Positions 53,726-63,965 of a DNA stretch of 64,000 bases are shown piece by piece. The translations under genes and the position numbers were made by a program. The DNA comes from Rugalucina vietnamica (lineage: Eukaryota; Mollusca; Bivalvia; Lucinida; Lucinidae), in contig OZ024876.1 in assembly GCA_964017185.1 (NCBI GenBank), positions 34,759,278 to 34,823,277 of the forward strand, written 5' to 3'. Positions within the stretch are counted from its first letter, which is position 1. The number at the start of each line of letters is the position of its first letter. The notes under the pieces were generated by a model. That model was given only the letters and a program-made list of their open reading frames with translations, did not search any database and was not told the DNA's origin.

Positions 53726-54939
53726 TATAGCTCTGTCACACATTTACGTATCAGCGGCGTATCGCTCACGTATCTATGAAAATGTCGATACGCCGAGGTC
53801 TGAGCCGTATTTTGCTCGAGAGACGTATGTACCACGTACGTGTGACGTTCCTGCTACGTTCCCGTGGCGTATCCGTGACGTATCTGTATTCGTATGGAAT
53901 TTCACTTTCGTATGTACGGCGTATCAATGCGTATGTGCTACGTACGTGTGACGTATGTATGGCGTATAAAGTGTACGCGTGACGTATCTATGGCGTATGT
54001 ACTACGTTGCATTCTTATCTGCGGCGTATCTGTTCTGTACCAATTGCTTTTTAATACCTACGAGAACAAACGGTTGTGTTCACTTTGTTCATGCAATTCG
54101 CACATTATAGTTATCAATTATAAGAGGTCGAAGATGCCACCGGAGAAATCTAGATAACCTAGATTAACACCGAAGAAAAAAAACGAGGTTGTGGTGGTGG
54201 TGGTGGTGGTCGTGGTGGTGGGAGAACATCTTCAAGCTCTCCATCCTGGTCGTAAGACGACATGAACAAAGACGGAGGCAACACCAATAGTAGCCATGAA
54301 AGAACCCTGCACAACACCCAGAACCGTGAGAAACATCTGATCCATGACTTCGGAAAAACGAAAACATACATATAGAAGCATTAAGATTCTCTTGGAACGC
54401 CACAAAATATTCCTAATACTCCTAATACGTCACACATACTCCACAGCGGCGAAACGAACGTAGCACATACGTAGCACATACGCCATTGATACGCGAGATA
54501 CGCCACACGAACGTCGCTGATACGCCGTAGATACGAAAAGACATTCGAGGATACGCCACACATACGTCACACATACGTAGCAGATACGAAAGGTACGCTG
54601 TACATACGTTACGGTTCCGTGGCATGTTAACCGCTACGTACGTGTGGCGTATCAGGAGTATGAGCTACGTATCTACGACGTTCCTGCCACGTTGCTTTCG
54701 TATGTACCACGTATGTGTGACGTATGTATGGCGTATCGGACCTGCTACGTACGTGCTACGAATTTTTAAGTGCACACATAAAAAAACGTAGCACCTCGGC
54801 GTATGAGGAGTATGAGCTACGTATCGAAGAGTATGAGCTACGTATGCCCACGTATCTACGACGTACGTGTGACGTACCTTTCGTATCTCGATACGCCGTA
54901 GATACGTGAGCCGATACGCGAATGTGTGACAGCCCTATA
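53726..54939. mobile_element. Element J: TIR element with arms of ACGTATGTGTGACG-like motifs
   Basis: The ends TATAGCTCTGTCACACATT and AATGTGTGACAGCCCTATA are inverted. Both arms (53745-54030 and 54430-54915) consist of degenerate 10-12-bp words such as CGTATGTATGGCGTATC and CTACGTACGTGTGACG, with direction reversing. The centre (54040-54420) is unlike the arms and has a (GGT)n stretch coding Gly/Arg or Pro runs, perhaps a relic of an accessory protein. Same plan as element I with a different motif. Confidence 0.75.
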
Positions 54940-54959
54940 ACCATCCGCACATTATAATA

Positions 54960-55194
54960 TGAGCCGCATCATAATAAAACCGGAATTTTGCATATGCGAA
55001 AACAAAGGCGCAGATCAGATTCGCAGTAACTGCGAAGCTGATCAGCGCCTTTGGTTTCACCACTGTGATAGTAAATTTCTCTTCTTCCTAAATCCGAAAT
55101 TTCAAGCTTTTGGCCATTTTCTGAGACTGCACAGACCCGTTTATGTCGGACCTGGTAGGAAACCGCGAAGACCGGTTTTCTCGCATCAAGGCTC
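54960..55194 (-). mobile_element. Family A MITE, reversed, complete
   Basis: TGAGCCGCATCATAATAAAA to AAGGCTCA, flanked by TA on both sides. Central palindrome GATTCGCAGTAACTGCGAAG. Confidence 0.88.
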
Positions 55195-55440
55195 ATATAT
55201 TATAACCCCTTTTGGCTTTGTCTGGTTATATTTGAAGCACATGTTGGATGTCAAAGACTCATGACATCTTCATTTTGGGCAAGAGTCCCATAAAATGGAG
55301 GCAATGTCCCAACATGACCTTAGCTGTTGACTGGGACGTCTTCATTTTGGGCAAGAGCCCCATAAAGTGGAGGCAACGTCCCGACATGACCTTAGCTGTT
55401 GACTGGGATGTAAAGCATCAATTCGAACGAATTCAAACTG

Positions 55441-56307
55441 AGACAGGGCATATTTGAAATTTCATTTGGAATGAATATGCCGGAGAAGCCCTAGAGCGAT
55501 TTCCCAACCACTTATTACATAGCAGATAGCTTTACCACACCACGGATGCTCTAGACTTCAGTTGTATCCGAAGGATGCAACTAACATGGACTGACCTCCA
55601 CCCCCGATCCCCACCCATTCGCACCCTTGTAACTATAAAAAAAATGTGTTTAAACTGCACATACGCAACAAACGTGAACTGCATAAAAGGGACATTTGGC
55701 ATACTGGACTTTGTCATGTATATTTCAATAGACAAAAATGGAACACAATGCATTTTCATTTATTCAATAAATGAAAACTAATAGGGTGACAGGACTTTTG
55801 AGGAAGAGTATATTGCACCCCGTGTTCAGGACTTTCTCAAAACTGTTGTGTAATATTAAAACATGTACACAAGGAAAATTGTACTACATTTTCCGCGTAC
55901 ATTGCTCTACATGAACCATAACTAATTTTCTCAAAACAAATGTGTTTTTGGATAGTTAAATATCTTGTTTAATGCAGTCGGAATGTGATGTGCAGAAAAA
56001 ATCTGCCATTCGCGTGCAAAAGGATTACCTAAGCTATTCATGGTGGTAAGTTTATCGAAAATGCTTGTTTTGGTCACTTTTCATATCCTTTGTAACGCCA
56101 TACTGGTGCTTTGCATGATTAAAATTGTGATGTTTGGCAATAAAGAATAACTATTCATAATAGAGTCGGACAAACTTTTGGCAAAATACATTCTTGTTTT
56201 CTCTCCAATCAGATGGTCAAAACTGGCCGAACATGTTCGAAGCAGCCAAAATATGCCCGTGTTTTGAACAATGACCTTAAAAGTGTTGGTATAGTTAAAA
56301 GATATGT
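55441..56307. other. No feature recognised
   Basis: Short frames only. Local inverted words (ATGCAACTAACATGG, TGCATTTTCATTTATTC) are not convincing. Confidence 0.45.
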
Positions 56308-56538
56308 TTAACCCATTTAAGCCTGGCGTCCTTTTTATGGGACATAGGCAAACATAATAGCCCCAGATGTGACGCCGCAGAACGCGGCGTCAGAACGCGG
56401 CGTCCCATCTGGGGCTATTCTGTTTGCTTGAGGAAATTTCATCGAAAAATGGAATAAAATTTTGAAATCACTCCTGAAGCCCCTAAATATTATAGTGGAC
56501 TCACCCAAGTGGTAATCCATTCGTCATATATGGGTTAA
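56308..56538. mobile_element. MITE with TTAA ends (piggyBac-like)
   Basis: TTAACCCAT at the left and ATGGGTTAA at the right give a TTAA duplication with CCCAT termini, as in piggyBac-type elements. A large hairpin inside (56352-56428) has arms AATAGCCCCAGATG..CATCTGGGGCTATT and a duplicated AACGCGGCGTC in the loop. Confidence 0.6.
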
Positions 56539-56544
56539 GGAGGT

Positions 56545-56830
56545 TTGTGGAGCTGTACTGAACTATGCCAAAGTAGGAAGTACTTGGATATGTGGTGGTA
56601 GGGCATTCCAGTGATGGTCCGAGGGAAGAATGTGAACTTGTAGTAGCCTCTTCGAGTCATGATCTGTCGGTATGCAAAATAAAAGATTTCTAGCGAAGAT
56701 GGACGGGTGATCAGGTTGTCAGAGGGCAGGGAGGGCTAAACATATATGCGAGAACCAACCGACTGGTCGAGGGTACGCCAGTTGAGATCCTGAAGCGTTG
56801 CGGACACACTCTAGGTGTTTGGTTGAGGTT
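56545..56830 (-). pseudogene. Degenerate LINE reverse-transcriptase tail
   Basis: On the minus strand, broken frames read L-Q-D-L-N-W-R-T-L-D-Q near 56790, then R-R-G-Y-Y-K-F-T-F-F-P-R-T-I-T near 56620. That pair, in this order and spacing, is typical of the region after the RT domain in many animal LINEs. Several frameshifts and stops. Confidence 0.55.
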
Positions 56831-56875
56831 CCGATACTTAAAATATAAATATCCACACTGAAGAAGCATAATAAC

Positions 56876-57110
56876 TGAGCGGCCTCGTGGGAAAACCAAA
56901 AATGTGGTTTCCGAACAGGTCCGACACAAACCGGGCTGTACAGGCACAGAAGAAGGCTAGAGACTGGAAATTATGAATTTAGAAAGTAAATGAATTGTAC
57001 TATCCGTGTAGCGAAAACAAAGGCGCTGATCAGCCTCGCAGTTACTGCGAAGCTGATCTGCGCCTATGTTGTCGCATATACAGATTGTCGGATTTCTCGT
57101 GAGGTGGCTA
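56876..57110 (+). mobile_element. Family A MITE
   Basis: TGAGCGGCCTCGTGGGAAAA to TCTCGTGAGGTGGCTA. Palindrome CTCGCAGTTACTGCGAAGC. Confidence 0.88.
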
Positions 57111-57174
57111 ATTACTGTCACCATGGTCACAGGAAGGGTCATGTCGTCTCTCTAACTTGAACGGAATCGTACTC

Positions 57175-57240
57175 GGCGCCTTTGTTTCCGCTAAACTAAT
57201 ATGCAAAAATCGATTTTTTTTTGACTCGGCTCATTTCATC
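57175..57240 (+). mobile_element. Family A MITE, right-end fragment
   Basis: GGCGCCTTTGTTTCCGCTAA to GACTCGGCTCA. Confidence 0.6.
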
Positions 57241-57334
57241 GTCCAACTTATCAGTTAAGGGACGATTTAAATAAAAGGTTAAGTAAAAAGTACAGGAAGA
57301 ACAGGTAAAGTTTGTTGTTGTTTTTGTTTTTTTG

Positions 57335-57490
57335 AAAATTCAGTTTTACGTCCCATTAAAGATTATTTCAGCTCATATGAGACGGGCCAATCAGTAGGTG
57401 GGTCGAAAACGGGAGAACCCCAAGAAAAACCACCTGGCACACCCGCAAGCAGAACTTGGCTTGTCTCACCAGGTAGAGTATGGTAGCACC
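57335..57490 (-). mobile_element. SINE body fragment
   Basis: AAAAACCACCTGGCACACCC is the complement of the body of the SINE at 51658-51940, joined to GTTTTACGTCCCATTAAAG. The tRNA head is worn. Confidence 0.6.
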
Positions 57491-57715
57491 ATGGAGACTT
57501 ACACCAAGAGTTTGAAAAATCCCTATGCTCCATATTGTAGTTTTACTAGATTCTAGTAACTGATAAGGCGTAAGCCGTATAGGGTAGCGTAAGATAGGAT
57601 AATATTATGTTAGGGTAGGGTATGGTAAGAAAACTAAAACTCTTTTAGTTTCTTTTACTCATTTTATAAAAAGATAATTTCTCAGAAAATAAGAAAACAA
57701 TAATTATTTCAACTA

Positions 57716-57886
57716 GAAACTATACCTATTTTTCTTATTTTTGCTCCAAAACATAGATTGTGGGTACTCATTAGAAACACTTCTATGTTTTAAGCAAAAA
57801 TAAAAATAATCAAAACTCTTCAACTGAAAAATTTTAATTTTTACATCTTTGTGAAATCTGTATATCACATTGGCGTGTTTTCGTAA
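57716..57886. mobile_element. Family B MITE, shortened
   Basis: TATACCTATTTTTCTTATTT, GATTGTGGGTACTCATTAGA, then ATTGGCGTGTTTTCGTAA. The central hairpin is mostly deleted. Confidence 0.75.
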
Positions 57887-58209
57887 AAATGAGCGGAATC
57901 GGAATCGGTCACAAACCACGGATACATGTACAAGTTATCTCTTGTGACGGACCGTAAAGTTCTAGTGACCCTCGGCCCTTGATAAGAGAAGAACGGAATA
58001 TCCTAGACTAACAGTATGTAAGTTCATTTACATTGAATTATTATTTTATTACTTTTATTTTATTACTATGATGGATTACAAATTTGAGTTGTTGCTTTAC
58101 CTAAGTGCTAATCAGCTCAAGTCAATTCGGGCCATTTCGTTACCAGTACTTAACGAAGACTCCTTGTACAGTAAATCAGTGTTGAGTGCCCTGGTATTGG
58201 ACTGCTAAA
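57887..58209. other. No feature recognised
   Basis: A donor-like AT|GTAAGT is present near 58016 but no convincing open frame precedes it. Confidence 0.4.
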
Positions 58210-58425
58210 TGAGTCGCATAATGAGAAATCAGGATTTTTGCCTATGCGAAAACAAAGGCGCAGAGCAGCTGTGCCGCAACTGTTTTCGCTATATATGGAT
58301 AGAACAACTCATCTTCTACTTATATCCAAAATTTCAAGTTTCTAGCTTGCTTCTTTGCGGGCTTGTGTCAGACCGGGTGGAAAACCCCGAAGCCGAAGCC
58401 CGGTTTTCTCTCGTCGGGGCTTAAA
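58210..58425 (-). mobile_element. Family A MITE, reversed
   Basis: TGAGTCGCATAATGAGAAAT, GCGAAAACAAAGGCGCAGAG, a shortened centre, then GGTTTTCTCTCGTCGGGGC. Confidence 0.75.
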
Positions 58426-58516
58426 TAAGCCCAAAGAGACTTGCTTCTCAGTACGTCTATGCACTGAATCCAACCAACGGCCGTGCTCAGTTTGGCTAAT
58501 ATTGGAGCCTGTGTGT

Positions 58517-58739
58517 GAGAAATTCAAAAATTTGGGTTCTGACCAGGTCTGACACCAACCGGCCTGTACGTCTTCAGAAGCAGGCTAGAAGCTTGAAATT
58601 TCGGATTTAAGGAGAAGAGGGATTGTACGATCCGTGTAGCGAAAACAAAGGCGCTGATCAGCTTCGCAGTAATGGCGAAGCTGGTCTGCGCCTATGTTTT
58701 CGCATATGCAGATTGTTGGTGGTCTGATGCGGCGGCTCA
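58517..58739 (+). mobile_element. Family A MITE
   Basis: Left end worn. GACCAGGTCTGACACCAACC, palindrome CTTCGCAGTAATGGCGAAGC, right end GATGCGGCGGCTCA. Confidence 0.85.
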
Positions 58740-58894
58740 TTTTATAGAGAGAGATTTTCTCTGGTTAGTTCCTTTCAGACTCCATGCGTGTATCACATTA
58801 TTTCATTACGCTGGTGGTTCTGCTTGTTCGCCACGGACAAGGACAAGCGGCGGTTAGTATTTTCTTTTGGAAAGAAACAACAATACATTACCGA

Positions 58895-59095
58895 GGCAAA
58901 GGGATCGCGGTGGCGTAGTAGAAGAGCGTCGGACTCCGAATCGAGAGGTTCTTGGTTCGATCCCCACAAGCATCGCCGTTGTGTCCTTGAGCAAAAGACA
59001 TTAACTCCCTAAAGTACTGGTTAAACCCAGGAAGCGCTGGCTCCGTCCCGACAAGACTAAAAATATTGACTTGAACGCAACACAAGCAAACAAAC
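58895..59095 (+). mobile_element. tRNA-derived SINE
   Basis: Box A GGTGGCGTAGTAGAAGAGC and box B GGTTCGATCCCCAC; body GTGTCCTTGAGCAAAAGAC; tail GGCTCCGTCCCGACAAG then CAAACAAACAAA. Same family as 87-295. Confidence 0.85.
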
Positions 59096-59349
59096 AAAAT
59101 TACCCGGGCAAGCTTTCAACAACAATAAAGACGACAACTTCAACAAACGAATGCCCCAAACTTCTATCCAACAGCTATAGCTATCACCTGGTGTGCTGAG
59201 GAAGGCACCTTGAGAAACGATCGCGAACTGTTGCTTGAAGCCGAATAGGGTTGCCAAAGTTGACTTTTAACCGAGGCCTACTTGTTATTGTCTCTCCGAA
59301 TGGTGTTAGTTTACTACGCGATTGGAAAAATAACTGATACTACCGCATT
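59096..59349. other. No feature recognised
   Basis: Contains GGTGTGCTGAGGAAGGCACC (imperfect hairpin), otherwise nothing. Confidence 0.4.
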
Positions 59350-59647
59350 CGTTCTAATAAGCGCACAGTGCGCTTAACTTTTCAAAATATCTTGCTGTTA
59401 AGGTAACAAAATATCGTTCTAATAAGCTCACACTATGAATCAAAACAATCTGTAGACTGTTGAAGTAAGCATGTCAAAAATGCCAATGGTGATGTCATTT
59501 AAGTATACGTTTTATGTGGTATTAATGTGTAAAAGTGGTACATGTATGATATATCAATATGTTAGTTGAGCTGTGTGCGCTTATGCGCATATTTTTCAGA
59601 AACAACCACGGTGTGCGCTGATTGAAGCATGTGCGCTAATTAGAACG
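59350..59647. mobile_element. MITE R, 3-bp ATT duplication
   Basis: CGTTCTAATAAGCGCACA at the left pairs with TGTGCGCTAATTAGAACG at the right. ATT flanks both ends (59347-59349, 59648-59650). The left subterminal motif is repeated at 59413. 298 bp. Confidence 0.82.
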
Positions 59648-59736
59648 ATTACGTTATTTTTTTAATAAGCCATTCAGACAATCCTATGGGCAATAAGGTT
59701 TGAACAACAGTTCTATATTTACGCTCCTCTTTAATT

Positions 59737-59870
59737 TAAGCCGCGTCATGAGAAAACAAACAGTTTGGTTTCGGAATAGGCCCGACACAAACCGAGCTGT
59801 ACAAGCACAGAAGATGGCTAGCCTTTGTTTTCGCATATGCAATACGTTGGTTTTCTCATGACGCGGCTGA
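59737..59870 (+). mobile_element. Family A MITE with internal deletion
   Basis: AGCCGCGTCATGAGAAAACA to GAAGATGGCTAG, then directly CCTTTGTTTTCGCATATGC to TCATGACGCGGCTGA. The 80-bp middle including the left arm of the palindrome is deleted. Ends 15 bp before the exon-like segment at 59886. Confidence 0.82.
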
Positions 59871-59885
59871 TTATTTTATTTTTAG

Positions 59886-59987
59886 TACGATCCTGCCCAA
59901 GATGACAAAACCGACGACTATGACGTCATTGTCAATAAAAATGGACGACCTGATATGAGGCATTTTCAAAACTTGATTGATAAGCAG
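59886..59987 (+). CDS. Exon-like open segment (34 codons), unrecognised gene
   Basis: A pyrimidine-rich TTATTTTATTTTTAG acceptor and a CAG|GTAGCC donor bound 102 bp. Only one frame is open: phase 0 in and out, 34 residues starting Y-D-P-A-Q-D-D-K-T-D and including D-Y-D-V-I-V-N-K-N-G-R-P-D. The acidic, polar, conserved-looking composition argues for a real exon. Its entry phase (0) does not match the exit phase (2) of the segment at 53010-53122, so at least one more exon would be needed if they are one gene. Function unknown. Confidence 0.5.
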
Positions 59988-60713
59988 GTAGCCTAGTATC
60001 TTTTTTCTTTTGATTGTTTTAAACGTATTCGGCACGTAAGCACTGGTAAATGAAAAATTACTGGAGCTGGTTGCAACGCACTGGTACAGACTAAATTACG
60101 AACTGAAGTAAGATTAAAATGAAGGGAAATTATCCCCCTTTGAATTTGTGTGTGTGTGTTAATATTTATGTCACCTGGCGCAGAGAAGGGCGGAAGCGTT
60201 GTAGTTTATGACTTTATAACGCAATATGTGATTTATTTAATGGGTTAGAAGTCAAATACAATACAGTTTTACCAGCATGACCGGTGGTACGTGTCTTCAT
60301 GCCAAAATTGATGGAAAAATGCAGGTCTGAGCATAGTTTTTGTTATATTGTCATATATTTATGAATAAGCATTCTAGAAACACGATTTCCGATCGTCAAT
60401 TTTTTTTCTTGGTATCGAATAAACGTTTTATTGAGGATTTTCTATTACAACGCACTGGGAGCATTTTTGAAGCATTGGTACAACGCACTGGTGTTTACAC
60501 AAACTTGCTTCAGGGTTGCGTCTAACTCTTCTAGAAAAACAGAGACATTATTTTACAGTGTCTATTTATGAAAAAAGTCGTAACATTGAATTTTTATACT
60601 GTGATGGCGTTAATGACATCTGTGTTTTCTTTACGCTATCGAGTATGCAAAGACTTACAAGGCAATAAAATGACACTTTTTATATGAAAATTTGATTTTT
60701 TTTTCCTATTGTG
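59988..60713. other. No gene recognised
   Basis: GCAACGCACTGGTA near 60072 and ACAACGCACTGG near 60448 and 60480 are local repeats. A (GT)n is at 60151-60160. Confidence 0.45.
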
Positions 60714-60816
60714 AAATTCGAAATTTGAAGCTTCTAGCCTGCTTCTCTGACTGTACAGGCCGATGTGCCGGACCTGGTCGGAAAGCACATTGTTGGTTTT
60801 CTCATGACGCGGCTCA
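60714..60816 (-). mobile_element. Family A MITE, outer part
   Basis: GAAGCTTCTAGCCTGCTTCT, GACCTGGTCGGAAAGCACAT, right end TCATGACGCGGCTCA. Confidence 0.75.
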
Positions 60817-60872
60817 TTTTCAGCATCCGTTTCAATCGGAGGCAAAAACGCTATTTGTTTGTTCACAAGAAA

Positions 60873-60963
60873 TGAGCCCGACCGCGTGAAGGGAAAAAAG
60901 TTTTCGGGGATTCCGACCAGATCCGATAAAAACAGGACTGTAGCCATAGAAGATGGCTGGATG
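60873..60963 (+). mobile_element. Family A MITE, left part
   Basis: TGAGCCCGACCGCGTGAAGG to CATAGAAGATGGCTGG. The rest is replaced by the LINE tail beginning about 60970. Confidence 0.7.
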
Positions 60964-60969
60964 CTTTAG

Positions 60970-62275
60970 TTTAAACATATTTATTTCAACATAATTGCAT
61001 ATACATTACAAAGTTTCTATACAATACAACAGGACTGGAACGGAAGCTCTAAGCTTATGGAGTTCCTCTCCTCAATCTTATAGTGGAAGTTACACGTAAT
61101 ACTGGCGAATATAAATTGTACTTAGCTGACAAAAAGTTGAAGAATAGCAAATTATAGATGCAATTTATGTACATGTGTTATCCAGGTTCGTTAGGGGATA
61201 CTGCTGTGTAGTTTTTTTATAATGTCAGAAAAATAGTAATAATAATAATATTAAAACCTTTATAGAGTTCGTAGTTTGTTAACATAATTAGAGAAGTAGA
61301 ATAAATAAACAACAAGGTAAAGATAGACAAAGTCAATGGATAAAGAAAAAAGGTAAGAAGGTAAAAATAAATAGATGAATAAATAAATCATAAAGAAAAT
61401 ATGGATGCCATGAGTGGGTCTGAATGGGTTGAATTTGGGACGACATGTGTATATAGCCTATTCCTAGCAGCATTAAAATCGGTTACTTTCTTTGATGTAT
61501 GTGTGGACAGCTTCTACTATCGCGTTATTTTCATTTAATGATGACATATTGCTTCCGTATAAAATTGTTTGCAAATTTATTTGAGTGTAATTAGATATTA
61601 CAGTGTTGAGAGCAACGCGTTGGTTTTGGTACAACTGACAAGATAAGAAATAATGAGCAGTGGTTTCGATTCCACCACATCGACAAAGAGGCGTTTCTGA
61701 GATTCCCTTGTTAAACAAATATGATTTAGTGAGCTACATCCAGTTCGTAGGCGTGTGTGTAATGTCTGAAGTTTCCGGTTTCCAGAGTAATAGTGTTTAG
61801 GGACAAATCTATCTCTGTTGTTGAGGCTTCTTTTAAAGCTGTTTAAAGAATCAGATTGTCGAGTGGCTAAGGGTAAGTTGTTCCATTCTCTAATTACAGA
61901 TGGAAGAAAAGAGTCGTAATAAAGCTTAGTTCGAGCAGGCACTGTCCGAATGTCATTCGCATTGCGCAAGTTGTAAGAAGATGCTCTATTAACAGAGGGT
62001 GGAACGAGGGAAGATAGATAGGGAGGAGAGAGACCATTGATCATTTTATAGAATAGTACTAGTTTGTGCTTCCTTCGCCTTTCTGCTAGAGTTTCCCATT
62101 TTGTTTCCTTATATAAAGCTTTCTCTGAGATAAGTTTAGTAGTGCCGGTAGCTATCCTTGCTGCCTCGTTCTGGATTTTATCAAGTTCTTCTCTCTCGTA
62201 CTTAGTGCAGTTGTCCCAGACAGTGCTGGATGCTTTGATGACTGTGCTAACAGAGTACGTGTGTGCCACATTTCC
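60970..62275 (-). pseudogene. 5'-truncated non-LTR retrotransposon (LINE), 3' end
   Basis: The open part (61730-62269) codes about 180 residues: W-D-N-C-T-K-Y-E..ELDKIQNEAARI, then W-E-T-L-A-E-R-R-R-K-H-K-L, Y-N-L-R-N, F-L-P-S-V-I-R-E-W-N-N-L-P and H-T-R-L-R-T-G-C-S-S-L-N. The end (61473-61725) is in another frame: C-R-C-G-G-I-E-T-T-A-H-Y-F-L-S-C-x-L-Y. A 1-base deletion near 61727 separates them. This is the post-RT region typical of CR1/L2/Jockey-like LINEs of marine animals. The polymerase itself is lost by 5' truncation. The 3' UTR runs to about 60970. Confidence 0.82.
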
Positions 62276-62600
62276 AGGTTACCGAATATACGTAACAACA
62301 CAAGTTAGCTGTGCAATTACCACTCACACATCTACACCTTCGTTTTTTTTTGCATATCTCATGATACGTCTTGAAAAGATGGGCTGTTGGCTTTTCGACC
62401 TGCAGATGAACTGTATTTTGACGTGGTTTCTTTATTTGAACCACGTTATTAATAAAGTTATTAAGATATCAAAAATAATTTCTTTGTACCTCCTGTTTCT
62501 TCATTAACAAATTTCCCATTTCCATTAGTGGCATTATTCTTGAGAAGAATCAAGGGATTAACTCCATATTTGCTTATCAAAATACAGTAGAAAATAACAG

Positions 62601-62835
62601 GAGTCGCGTCATGAGAAGACTGGATTTTCGCATATGCGAAAACAAAGGTGTAGATCAGCTTCACAGTAACTGCGAAGCTGATCAGCGCCTTTGCTTTCGC
62701 TACAAAGATAGTACAGTTCCTGTTCTACTTATAACCAAAAATTAAAGTTTCCAGATTTCTTCTTGACTGCACAGACCGTTTTTTGTGTCGGACCTGGTCG
62801 GAAACCCTCAATACCGATTTTCTCGCGTTGCGGCT
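62601..62835 (-). mobile_element. Family A MITE, reversed
   Basis: GAGTCGCGTCATGAGAAGAC to CTCGCGTTGCGGCTA. Palindrome CTTCACAGTAACTGCGAAGC. Confidence 0.85.
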
Positions 62836-63004
62836 AACAATATACACGGTATCTGTTTATTTGTCTCAGATTTCTGGTATATTCTCTTCTCATTTGTCCA
62901 TGCTAATAGAATTTCAGTGTTAGAGTTAGAGATGCCGCCATTTATGAGCCCGTGTTTGGTTCGCAGCCACAATCCTAACCTCATCACGCTCCGCCGTACC
63001 GTTT

Positions 63005-63166
63005 ACCCTTATATAGTGAAATGGGGTTCACAGGGGAACGCAGTTTTTGTTTTATTTTTGCTTGAAAACATACACACAATCAATGTTTTGAGCAAATTTT
63101 TGATAATATCAAATTTTCTCCAATGAAATAAATCTCTGTATATTGCATGGGCAAATTATCGTAATG
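63005..63166. mobile_element. Family B MITE, shortened
   Basis: TACCCTTATATAGTGAAATG, ATTTTTGCTTGAAAACATAC, ATCAATGTTTTGAGCAA, ending GGGCAAATTATCGTAATG. Left end and central hairpin missing. Confidence 0.75.
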
Positions 63167-63382
63167 CGAGATTGGATAACCAGAAAACTTCTTCGGGACT
63201 GGAGCGATACATACATCTATATGATCAAAAACTTCTACCAAACAAATAGAGAAATGACAAATTGGTATAAAGGCCTCGTCACACGAAAGCGAATACTTTA
63301 TATATCTCTCGACGCTGACCTGTGTTTAATCGCGAAAAATAGTTTTTGTTTAGTTTGATTAATATTATTGTTAAATAATACG

Positions 63383-63462
63383 TCCCAGTCAACAGCTATG
63401 ACCATGTCGTGACATTTGCTGTTGAAAGGGACGTCACGGAGGCAATACTTATACTTTAAACA
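63383..63462 (-). mobile_element. SINE tail fragment
   Basis: ACGTCCCAGTCAACAGC is the complement of the shared SINE tail GCTGTTGACTGGGACG, but is joined to a second inverted copy, GCTGTTGAAAGGGACGTCAC. Confidence 0.55.
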
Positions 63463-63559
63463 AACAAGAATTCCTTTTAAAACGCAGTAAAACGGAAGGC
63501 TACGTTATGGATCTTCGCTTATGTGTGACGATGCCTTTCAGAAATATTTATTTTTCAGT

Positions 63560-63640
63560 TAGTCTCAGCGAATATTGCACTATCTGAAAGCAGATTGTTC
63601 AAGTCTCAGCGAATATTGCATTATCTAAAAGCGAGCGAAA
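63560..63640 (+). repeat. ~43-bp tandem duplication
   Basis: GTCTCAGCGAATATTGCA.T followed by ATCTGAAAGC or ATCTAAAAGC occurs at about 63562 and 63605. Confidence 0.85.
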
Positions 63641-63720
63641 GATTTCTTTGTTGGGGAACCATTTCTCACCCATCTTTTAATACAAATAAATCCGACATTT
63701 TAAGCCCTTATTTAGCCACC

Positions 63721-63965
63721 AGGACCCAGTTGTTCAAAGCATCGTTAGCTTAACGATATCGTTAAGACATAAATTTGTTAAGCAAATATCAGCTAAAGTA
63801 ATAAATGCACTGTTATTTTTATTGAAAAAATGCGAGAATCCTTTGCACTGCAAAGGATTCTCACATTTTTTCAACAAAAAATAACAGTGTATTTGTAATA
63901 TTAATGTTTGAAATTTTAACGAAACATTAACTAACGATGTCGTTAGTTTTGAACAACTGGGCCCA
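63721..63965. mobile_element. MITE S
   Basis: GACCCAGTTGTTCAAAGC at the left pairs with TTTGAACAACTGGGCCC at the right. The interior is a long hairpin, TGCGAGAATCCTTTGCA..TGCAAAGGATTCTCACA, flanked by CACTGTTATTTTT.. arms. 245 bp. Confidence 0.82.

Larger units (their letters stand above)
53585..55440 (+). mobile_element. Family P element broken by J and by an A MITE
   Basis: Pieces: 53585-53725 (GGGGCCCCAGAAGGAAATAG, GCTCGGGTCTGAGCCTGCCC), 54940-54959 (ACCATCCGCACATTATAAT) and 55195-55440 (GGCTTTGTCTGGTTATATTT, then a 75-bp tandem duplication of the GGGCAAGAGTCCCATAAAAT..GTTGACTGGGA segment at 55265-55412). Joined, they give the order seen at 24785 and, reversed, at 50268. Confidence 0.75.

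Noticed and set aside
54159-54403. Pro-rich and His-rich frames in the centre of element J
   Set aside because: Come from a (GGT)n run. A degraded accessory protein is possible but no domain is visible.
62911-62975. Exon-like segment after TAGAATTTCAG with R-D-A-A-I-Y-E-P-V-F
   Set aside because: No donor before the stop and no phase match with the other candidates; composition alone is not enough.
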